A stretch of DNA of 7,644 nt from Clostridiaceae bacterium. GTDB taxonomy: Bacteria; Bacillota; Clostridia; Oscillospirales; Butyricicoccaceae. The notes under the pieces are model-generated. The model did not search any database, was not told the origin of the DNA, and saw only the letters and a list, made by a program, of their open reading frames with translations. Of this stretch, positions 1 through 4,578 are shown piece after piece. The stretch covers positions 1-7,644 of the forward strand of contig JAEDEU010000067.1 in assembly GCA_016293155.1 (NCBI GenBank), read 5' to 3'. Positions within the stretch are counted from its first letter, which is position 1; every line of letters begins with the position of its first letter. The translations under genes were made by a program, and so were the position numbers.

Positions 1-55
1 ATGAGCTTATCCATAGCGGCCTCCATCTCCGCCGCCTGTTGTTCCGATACTGTGG
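1..55. repeat. Terminal overlap of a circular contig (copy 1 of 2)
   Basis: These 55 bases are identical to 7590-7644. A perfect repeat at the two ends of a contig, inside one open reading frame that stays in frame across the join, is the signature of a circular molecule assembled as a line. A length of exactly 55 matches a common assembler k-mer. The biological circle would be 7589 bp. A true terminal redundancy is the alternative, but the continuous coding across the join argues against it. Confidence 0.93.
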
Positions 56-1103
56 CCTCCGCCGGGAGCCGTGCGTAAGCCCTGTAAATCTGCTGTGGAG
101 TAACCGCAATCGGGAGCCTCCGCGCCTCATCAATGAGGTTGCCTATTGCCCTTTGAACCTGTTTCTCGAGTTCATCAATTTTGAGCGGGTTTCCGTCCTT
201 ATCGGATATTGTGGCCTCTATGAAGAGCTCCCCCGCTTTAGTTTTATTGCCTACATTGAGGTCATATCCAGCCGCGCCGGAGCGGGCTATATCTGTTTGC
301 TTTCTCCAGGCTTTGGAAACCGGGAGGCCGAAGAAATCACTTTGCGAAATCTCCGTGATGAGGCTGCGCTCCTTCGGGTTGAAATACTCCCAAATTGATT
401 CACTATAGGGCTTTCCGCTCGCCTGGTGAAAAGCGAGATATGCCTCCGTTGCGGCTTGTACGAGCGCGATCTCCTGCTCACCGATGAATCCGGCCTCTTG
501 CGGCTTAAATTCCGGATGAGTGGCGTAAAAGCTCAAATTGAGGATTTGGAGCGCCTCCTGGAGCTCCGTTCCTTCATCGCCTGGAAGGTCATCAAACGAG
601 AGTTCGGGGAACGGGCGCGAGATATGCTCCGTCATCTTATTGATCATCTCCAGGAGCCCTGGAGCGGCCTGCATGAGTATGCGCTTTTCCTCCTCCGTGA
701 TCTCCGGCTTTCCCGACTTGCCGTGCTTCTTTCCCTGGAGAATATCGAGCGCCTTGTTATCAATGACAAGCTGCGTTTTCACGAAATCGCTTTGGATGTA
801 TATACGGCTTTGCTCTCTTTGATGAGCTCTCGCAATCTCCAGTATGAGGCGCTTTTGTTCGTTTGTCCTGGTTGCCGGGTCTGCAATATCGGATTCCTCC
901 AGGTGGAGGAGCTCCGCCGCCTTGCGAGTAAGGGCTTTATCATAGCTTCTGTTGTATTTCTCAATGAGATCCTCCGGTGCTCCGTTGTCGATGAGGTAAT
1001 CAATGCCGTGAGCCATGAGCCCTAAATCAAACTCGATTGTGCCGATTGCTTTCCGGAGCTCCTCGCCCTGTAGGAAAGACTTCCCGTCATGGTTCTCTGC
1101 CAT
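1..1103 (-). CDS. Rep-like replication initiator, N-terminal two thirds (continues at 7589)
   Basis: This is the 5' part of a 558-residue protein. It begins at ATG 1103, preceded by a GAGGG Shine-Dalgarno site, and crosses the contig join at residue 368 (codon ATC); the remainder is at 7016-7589. Residues 1 to about 285 are mostly helical and charged, and I do not recognise them. From about residue 286 (KAGELFIEATISD, then PIAVTPQQIYRAYARL) the protein resembles the N-terminal winged-helix module of Rep-like proteins seen on clostridial plasmids; this match is from memory of the family style, not a search. The gene lies 13 bp behind the small HTH gene and is probably last in the operon started at 2668-2696. 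Proximity of its 3' end to 22-bp iterons supports an initiator role. The long N-terminal extension is odd for a plasmid Rep and may be a separate function. Confidence 0.85.
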   Translation of the reverse strand, partial: MAENHDGKSFLQGEELRKAIGTIEFDLGLMAHGIDYLIDNGAPEDLIEKYNRSYDKALTRKAAELLHLEESDIADPATRTNEQKRLILEIARAHQREQSRIYIQSDFVKTQLVIDNKALDILQGKKHGKSGKPEITEEEKRILMQAAPGLLEMINKMTEHISRPFPELSFDDLPGDEGTELQEALQILNLSFYATHPEFKPQEAGFIGEQEIALVQAATEAYLAFHQASGKPYSESIWEYFNPKERSLITEISQSDFFGLPVSKAWRKQTDIARSGAAGYDLNVGNKTKAGELFIEATISDKDGNPLKIDELEKQVQRAIGNLIDEARRLPIAVTPQQIYRAYARLPAEATVSEQQAAEMEAAMDKL

Positions 1104-1116
1104 CGGTTCCGCCCTC

Positions 1117-1500
1117 TCAATCTATGCTCATATCGAACATGTCTTTGTTCCGGTTGACATTGTGTGAGGCTATGGCCTCCACGGCTCCAGCCTGGAGGGT
1201 TGCGGCCCCTACTATAGCCTGTGCGGCCTTGAGGCGAACGGCTCCGGGCTGTTGCTTGTCCTCCATGAGCTCCAGCATAACCGCCACCGCCCGCTCCCGG
1301 TTCTGCTCCAGGCGCTCCAGGTGAAGCGTTGCGGCCTCCTCCTGCAATGCCTTATAGGCTCGAGCGAAATCAATATCCTCATGGAGATAGTTATACATGG
1401 TTCTCCGGCTGATTCCAGCCTTTTCAGCCGCCTCCGAAATGGATGAGCTCTCCAGGAGCGCCGCGAGAGCCTGGTTCTTTTTCATATCGGATTTTGCCAT
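1117..1500 (-). CDS. Small HTH protein of the phBC6A51 / terminase-small-subunit-like type
   Basis: The 127-residue product has a clear N-terminal helix-turn-helix at about residues 20-42 (ISEAAEKAGISRRTMYNYL). A helical region rich in Glu, Ala and Leu follows, and a short unstructured tail ends in DMFDMSID. This layout is typical of phage and plasmid HTH proteins often labelled phBC6A51-like or terminase-small-subunit-like. No large terminase or virion gene is present, so a packaging role is unlikely; a DNA-binding regulator or replication accessory is more plausible. Its ATG overlaps the HU stop codon by one base (TAATG), which implies translational coupling. The rep-like gene starts 13 bp further on. 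The family name is from recognition of pattern only. Confidence 0.85.
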   Translation of the reverse strand: MAKSDMKKNQALAALLESSSISEAAEKAGISRRTMYNYLHEDIDFARAYKALQEEAATLHLERLEQNRERAVAVMLELMEDKQQPGAVRLKAAQAIVGAATLQAGAVEAIASHNVNRNKDMFDMSID

Positions 1501-1793
1501 TATTCACGCTTCTCCTTTGCTTCGTTCACTCGTTCCCGGAGCTCTCTCGAGGCCGTGAAGGATAGCACCGTGCGCGGCTTTCCGGGCATGAGCTCCCCGG
1601 TTTTGAAGTTACGAGCCGTTCCGGCTTTCCTGTGCCGGAGCTCCAGGGAGCCGAAGCCTTTAAGCCGAATATCCTCTCCGGCCTCTAGCGCCTCCGCCGC
1701 GATGGAGAGAGCCGCCTCGAGAATCTCTCCGGCCTTCTCCTGTGTTACCCTGGTTCGCTTTGCTGTCTGTCGAATCAATTCCGTTTTGTTCAT
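1500..1793 (-). CDS. hup: HU/IHF-family DNA-bending protein
   Basis: The 97-residue product starts MNKTELIRQTAKRTRVTQ and carries the HU signature GFGSLELRHRKAGTARNF followed by KTGE, so it should dimerise and bend DNA through its beta arms. I chose the ATG at 1793 because it gives the canonical HU N-terminus and has GAGGCGG four bases upstream. A GTG at 1805 would add four residues and overlap the recombinase stop. The arm-tip residue that is normally the DNA-intercalating proline (RNP, position 63) is Phe here (RNF). Placement directly after a serine recombinase is meaningful, because several resolvases and invertases need HU or a similar bender to assemble the synaptic complex. The final 15 residues are a charged tail. 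Confidence 0.95.
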   Translation of the reverse strand: MNKTELIRQTAKRTRVTQEKAGEILEAALSIAAEALEAGEDIRLKGFGSLELRHRKAGTARNFKTGELMPGKPRTVLSFTASRELRERVNEAKEKRE

Positions 1794-1801
1794 GCTCCGC
1801 C

Positions 1802-2626
1802 TCACTTTCCGCGCCGCCGCTTGTCGATTTGTGCCGCAACCTTGCCGAATTGAACCTTGCTCACGAGGGGCTCATGGTTGCCCTTTATAGGCTTGCCCTG
1901 GTGCATGAGCTCACCGATATAGAACCGATTCCGGAGAATAACCTGGACATTGCCCGCGCTCCAGGTGCACCCGCGCCGGGTCTTATAGCCCTTCTCGTTG
2001 AGGAACTCCGCGAGCTGGTTGAGGCTCTTTCCCTTCTGCCCTTCCGTGAACATCTGTTTCACGATTGCGGCCTCTTCCGGCTCAACCTCAACGCTCTTTT
2101 TATCCGCGCTATACCTGTAGCCGAAGGGGCAAACTCCGGCGGGCTTATCTCCGGCCTTTGCTTTGACAGTACGGCCTCGAGCGAGCTTCAAAGAAATGCT
2201 CATGCGCTCGTATACATCCAGCGCCTCCATGATTGCGTTGATGAGGTAATCATTCGGGTCTTTGGTGTAAAGGTCGTATTTGGGCTGTTCAACGCTGATG
2301 ATTCGCGCCTCGCGTTTCATGAGCTCGCGCCGGATGATTGCTTTGGTCATATCAGAGCGCCACAACCTGGAAGTGTTCAGCACGATAACAACATCCCCGG
2401 CCTCCAGCATGGAGAGCATTTCCATGAGCGCCTCGCGCTTGCCGATTGCCTCATCGTCATCGGTATCCTTTAGGTTGCCGGAGATTCCCTCATCGCGGAA
2501 GATGAGCTCCAGCTCCAGGCCGTGCTCGTGTGCGTATTTCTTAATGCCTTGCTCTTGAGCCTCCAGGCCGAAGCCCTTCTCCGCCTGTGTTTCCGTGCTC
2601 ACTCTGCAATAGCCGTAATATTTCAT
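1802..2626 (-). CDS. Serine recombinase (resolvase/integrase family) without a zinc-ribbon tail
   Basis: The 274-residue protein has the N-terminal catalytic domain (about 1-150) with nucleophile Ser10 in YCRVST, Arg8, and Arg87 and Arg90 in SRLWRS. The long E helix contains YERMSISLKLARG. The domain found in large serine recombinases follows at about 160-265 (PFGYRYSADKK, then IVKQMFTEG, SLNQLAEFLNEKGYKTRRG and ILRNRFYIGEL). It stops after KRRRGK, where full-length integrases of 450-700 residues continue with a Cys-rich zinc ribbon and coiled coil. It is therefore a short version, plausibly a plasmid multimer resolvase. The start at 2626 has GAGGG nine bases upstream and lies about 35 nt below a strong promoter. 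Its stop overlaps the alternative HU start, so the two are co-expressed. Confidence 0.93.
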   Translation of the reverse strand: MKYYGYCRVSTETQAEKGFGLEAQEQGIKKYAHEHGLELELIFRDEGISGNLKDTDDDEAIGKREALMEMLSMLEAGDVVIVLNTSRLWRSDMTKAIIRRELMKREARIISVEQPKYDLYTKDPNDYLINAIMEALDVYERMSISLKLARGRTVKAKAGDKPAGVCPFGYRYSADKKSVEVEPEEAAIVKQMFTEGQKGKSLNQLAEFLNEKGYKTRRGCTWSAGNVQVILRNRFYIGELMHQGKPIKGNHEPLVSKVQFGKVAAQIDKRRRGK

Positions 2627-2667
2627 GCTTCAAGCCCTCAATTCCGTGTATTATTGGCTCCTCAAGC

Positions 2668-2696
2668 ATTATATCAAATCCACTTCAAAAAGTCAA
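2668..2696 (-). promoter_or_regulatory. Strong sigma-A promoter for recombinase-HU-HTH-rep operon
   Basis: Read on the minus strand, TTGACT (2696-2691) and TATAAT (2673-2668) are separated by exactly 17 bp. A TG one base before the -10 box makes it also an extended -10. Transcription should start near 2661 and give a leader of about 35 nt with a GAGGG ribosome site. It is the best promoter for this strand in the window, and no terminator is visible before the end of the rep-like gene, so it probably drives all four genes. Confidence 0.88.
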
Positions 2697-2786
2697 TGTC
2701 ATGAATGATACTTTAATTCAAATCAAAAGACTTTGCAGGAAACACAAGGCTTTCAAGCGATTTAATGAGTTTTCATCTTGAAGGGT
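2674..2786. other. AT-rich intergenic stretch upstream of the recombinase; candidate recombination site
   Basis: This stretch is clearly richer in A and T than the rest of the element and contains no gene. It holds an inverted pair TTCAAG (2752-2757) and CTTGAA (2777-2782) 19 bp apart, giving a 31-bp footprint near the usual size of a serine-recombinase crossover site. The short TCAAGC words near 2630, 2663 and 2754 may be related. Serine resolvases usually act on a site just upstream of their own gene, which is the main reason to name it; the sequence evidence itself is weak. Confidence 0.3.
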
Positions 2787-2873
2787 TCATAGCCCGATTT
2801 GATGGAGGTTGAGTCCATCATGAAATTTGATGAGCCTCCGCTCCTCCGTTCTGTATTCCGTGCGCTTATCCAT
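2787..2873 (-). CDS. Possible 28-residue small protein or remnant of an HTH gene
   Basis: ATG 2873 is preceded by AGGAG at a seven-base spacing, which is a good ribosome site. It opens a 28-codon frame reading MDKRTEYRTEERRLIKFHDG and ending NLHQIGL. The segment from RTEERRLIKF onward looks like the opening helices of a Myb/GcrA-type HTH that would normally continue with a recognition helix, but a TGA stops it there. The same frame stays open upstream to 3278; that upstream part has no recognisable content and reads through the terminator-proximal repeats, so I do not include it. It could be a small peptide, a decayed gene truncated at the AT-rich boundary, or chance. Confidence 0.25.
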   Translation of the reverse strand: MDKRTEYRTEERRLIKFHDGLNLHQIGL

Positions 2874-3279
2874 CTTTGAGCTCCTGGAGGCCTCATAGAG
2901 CCGTTTGAGCCCTCGCCCTGGTATTTCCTCGCTCTCGAGGCTGGAGGCGCTCACAAGGCCGCTCTCGTGCCTCCTGGAGCCCTTCTCGCGCCGAAGGCGT
3001 ATAATTGCGCTCCCGCTCCCTGGTTCCCCGCCGGAGGCCGCACGAGCTCCGCCTGTAAAGGTGGTGAGTAAGTGCGCCCTTGCTGTTTTTTTGGGGGTTG
3101 AGCGAGGGTTCCGGCTCTTATAGGCTGGAGAGATTTGAATACCCCCTCCCTCAATTCCCCGGAGATTTTCGCGGCTCTGTTGCGTGGTCTGCCTGGTATG
3201 GCCTGTAAAAAATAGGGCTCCCCTCCCGGTTTTTGTGGGAAAAAAGCGGCAAAAAGCGGCAAAATGAGCATGAAGCATG
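2874..3279. other. Intergenic stretch with no supported gene; contains AAAAAGCGG direct repeats
   Basis: Several frames are open here, but none shows a family signature, a convincing start or a consistent composition. The visible structure is a set of purine-rich direct repeats on the plus strand, AAAAAGCGGC at 3241-3250 and 3251-3260, with AAAAAGCGG again at 3281-3289 where it forms part of the terminator. The 12-mer GGCCTGTAAAAA at 3200-3211 recurs in reverse orientation at 6738-6749, at the predicted start of the primase-helicase transcript. I cannot assign a function. Confidence 0.4.
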
Positions 3280-3307
3280 AAAAAAGCGGAGGCTTTACGC
3301 TCTCCGC
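3280..3307 (-). terminator. Intrinsic terminator after the HTH/coiled-coil gene
   Basis: On the minus strand the transcript folds as GCGGAG, a bulged A, then GC, a five-base loop GTAAA, and the partner GCCTCCGC, followed directly by six T. It lies 35 bp beyond the stop codon at 3342, which is the expected place, and separates the primase-helicase half of the plasmid from the recombinase-rep half. Confidence 0.87.
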
Positions 3308-3341
3308 CCTGTTATTTGCCTGTTACCAGGGAAACGAGGAT

Positions 3342-3881
3342 TCAGCTCTCGCCGCCCTCGTTCTCCTTCTTTGAGAAATGCCTCCGGAACCACGCTCTCA
3401 CGCCGCGCTCATCGCCTCCGGCTGGAAGTGCTCGCGGAGTTGGTATCTTCGCCGTTGCTATCGCCTGGAGCTGTTGAGCTCTATCGAGTGATACTTGAGC
3501 CCGCTCCAGGGAGCCCCGGAGAAAATCTCTTTCGTCTGTGAGGGCTTTGTTCAGCTCCTCCAGCCGTTTTATTTCGGCTTTTAACCATTCAACCGATTTT
3601 TCGCCGCTTTCGCCCTCTTTGGTTGAATTTTCGCCCTCGCTGGTTGAAAATTCAACCGGGCTTTCAACCTCTCCAGGCTCGCCCTGGTTCCCCGGTTCGG
3701 TCTCGATTGCCTCCGGAACCTGTAAGGAATAGAGCTCCCGGAGCCGTGCTTCTCCCTCCGGAGATAGAGCGCTCGAGCCCTTTGTTTTCAGCGAGGAGAG
3801 CTCAATTCCCTCCCGCTTGAGGCGCTTGTATATCGCCTTATCGGATACGCCTATTTGAGCCGCAAATTCTTTGATAGTCAT
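3342..3881 (-). CDS. HTH plus coiled-coil DNA-binding protein (KfrA/DUF536-like layout)
   Basis: The 179-residue product has an N-terminal HTH (about residues 2-25, TIKEFAAQIGVSDKAIYKRL). An acidic, Ser/Glu-rich linker follows (about 56-95, EPGNQGEPGE and similar), then a helical coiled-coil segment (about 96-146, ending RAQQLQAIATAKI), and a basic C-terminus with WFRRHFSKK. This order matches plasmid proteins of the DUF536 or KfrA kind, which bind repeats near their own gene and help stable inheritance or regulate themselves. I chose ATG 3881, with GAGGGCGG upstream, over ATG 3896, whose ribosome site is too close. The linker DNA contains GGTTGAA/TTCAACC repeats that also lie upstream of the gene. 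The family is inferred from architecture. Confidence 0.88.
   Translation of the reverse strand: MTIKEFAAQIGVSDKAIYKRLKREGIELSSLKTKGSSALSPEGEARLRELYSLQVPEAIETEPGNQGEPGEVESPVEFSTSEGENSTKEGESGEKSVEWLKAEIKRLEELNKALTDERDFLRGSLERAQVSLDRAQQLQAIATAKIPTPRALPAGGDERGVRAWFRRHFSKKENEGGES
3588..3669. repeat. Intragenic cluster of TTCAACC/GGTTGAA repeats
   Basis: TTCAACC occurs at 3588-3594, 3651-3657 and 3663-3669, and its reverse GGTTGAA at 3621-3627 and 3642-3648. The pair 3642-3657 forms a perfect dyad with 7-bp arms and a 2-bp spacer. The repeats fall in the low-complexity linker of the HTH/coiled-coil protein, where the coding constraint is weak. Together with the upstream group they are good candidates for binding sites of that protein. 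Confidence 0.7.
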
Positions 3882-3905
3882 GAGCTCCGCCCTCATTCCC
3901 TCGTT

Positions 3906-3921
3906 TTCTACCCTGGTAGAA
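3906..3921. promoter_or_regulatory. 16-bp dyad operator upstream of the HTH/coiled-coil gene
   Basis: TTCTACC-CT-GGTAGAA is a perfect inverted repeat with 7-bp arms and a 2-bp spacer, placed 25 bp before the chosen start codon. Its arm differs by one base from the TTCAACC repeats on both sides, and its geometry equals that of the intragenic dyad at 3642-3657. A weak -10-like TATTCT on the minus strand overlaps it. An autoregulatory operator is the simplest reading. Confidence 0.6.
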
Positions 3922-3935
3922 TATTTTTCTCCCGA

Positions 3936-3987
3936 TTCAACCGGATTCCTGTCGCTTTCAACCGGGATTCAACCGGAATTTTCAACC
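3936..3987. repeat. Upstream array of four TTCAACC direct repeats
   Basis: TTCAACC is found at 3936-3942, 3957-3963, 3968-3974 and 3981-3987, all in the same orientation, with start-to-start steps of 21, 11 and 13 bp, close to whole helical turns. The longer word GATTCAACCGG is repeated exactly at 3934-3944 and 3966-3976, and TTTCAACCG at 3956-3964 and 3980-3988. The array lies 55-106 bp upstream of the HTH/coiled-coil start, so it can act as operator, centromere-like site or both. Confidence 0.75.
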
Positions 3988-4035
3988 GAAGAAGGGGAGA
4001 GCCCTCCACCGGGTTTGTGATACATCGCGAGAATA

Positions 4036-4116
4036 GGCTCTATTTTGCCCTGTGAGGCCTCTCTCGCCCTAGATGAGGATTTATACACTCTCGAGCTTAA
4101 AAGCGAAAATAGAGCC
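4036..4116. repeat. Perfect 11-bp inverted repeat with a 59-bp spacer
   Basis: GGCTCTATTTT (4036-4046) and AAAATAGAGCC (4106-4116) are exact reverse complements in the gap between the 134-residue gene and the HTH/coiled-coil gene. The spacer holds a weak minus-strand -10 (TATAAA, 4085-4080) and the small palindrome GCTTAAAAGC (4095-4104). The structure could be an RNA hairpin in the operon transcript, a protein-bound site, or the trace of an inserted element. The remaining part of the 266-bp gap shows nothing else apart from the TTCAACC array and dyad. Confidence 0.65.
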
Positions 4117-4162
4117 GTTTCCGCCCTGTTTTCATGGGGTTCCGGGCAGCTCTCGCGGCCTA

Positions 4163-4567
4163 TCAAAAGACTTGCTCCCGCGCCTCTTTGAAAACCATAT
4201 CCAGGAGGTCGAAAAGGGGAATAGTGAGCGCCTTTCCGATGAGCCCCCGCTCCTGGTAGAGCTCATTCATTTCCGCCGCCGCTGATTGAAATACCCTCAC
4301 GGCCTCCTCGTTATCGTCTTCCTGGCGAGCCGCCGCCCGAAGCTGTGGAGCGTATTTCTCATAGAACCGATAAAGAGAGCTCCAGGCCTCACGCTCTGCC
4401 GGAGAAATCTTCCCCGCGCTGTTGCCCCGCTGTTCACTTTGCTGATTCTTTGCTCCAGGAGGAACTGGAGCCGGAGCCCTGGCCTCCTCCATAGCCGCCT
4501 CGAGCGTTATCTGTTTCGGGTTGCCCTGTATGCGGAGGAGCCTCTCGAGAGTGCTGTTATTCTCCAT
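4163..4567 (-). CDS. Uncharacterised 134-residue protein downstream of primase-helicase
   Basis: I do not recognise this protein. ATG 4567 is chosen because GGGAGG lies five bases upstream; a TTG at 4582 would add five residues. Residues 1-25 look helical, 27-55 form a Pro/Ala/Gln-rich linker (ARAPAPVPPGAK), and the C-terminal 80 residues are predicted to be helical and acidic (AWSSLYRFYEKYAPQLRAAA, then ELYQERG, ending in DMVFKEAREQVF). It has no membrane segment or Cys. The start lies 11 bases after the primase-helicase stop, with its ribosome site touching that stop, so coupled translation and a helper role in replication, such as a helicase loader or partner, are reasonable but unproven guesses. 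Confidence 0.8.
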   Translation of the reverse strand: MENNSTLERLLRIQGNPKQITLEAAMEEARAPAPVPPGAKNQQSEQRGNSAGKISPAEREAWSSLYRFYEKYAPQLRAAARQEDDNEEAVRVFQSAAAEMNELYQERGLIGKALTIPLFDLLDMVFKEAREQVF

Positions 4568-4578
4568 GAGCGCCTCCC

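Noticed and set aside
8..16. Possible DnaA boxes (TTATCCATA here; TTATTCACG near 1499).
   Set aside because: Each has one mismatch to the consensus, stands alone inside coding sequence and is far from the iterons.
39..1025. Long plus-strand open frames opposite the rep-like gene and similar plus-strand frames elsewhere.
   Set aside because: They are mirrors of well-supported minus-strand genes, lack ribosome sites and encode low-complexity Ser/Arg/Leu-rich peptides without recognisable domains.
1117..1500. Call of a prophage or phage satellite from the terminase-like small protein.
   Set aside because: No large terminase, portal, capsid, tail or lysis gene is present in the complete circle.
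2874..3278. Long minus-strand open frame (up to 163 codons, starting at 3278) upstream of the tiny ORF.
   Set aside because: The N-terminal part is encoded by the terminator-proximal A/T-rich repeats, shows no family signature and has no ribosome site. Another frame is equally open, which is typical of GC-rich non-coding DNA.
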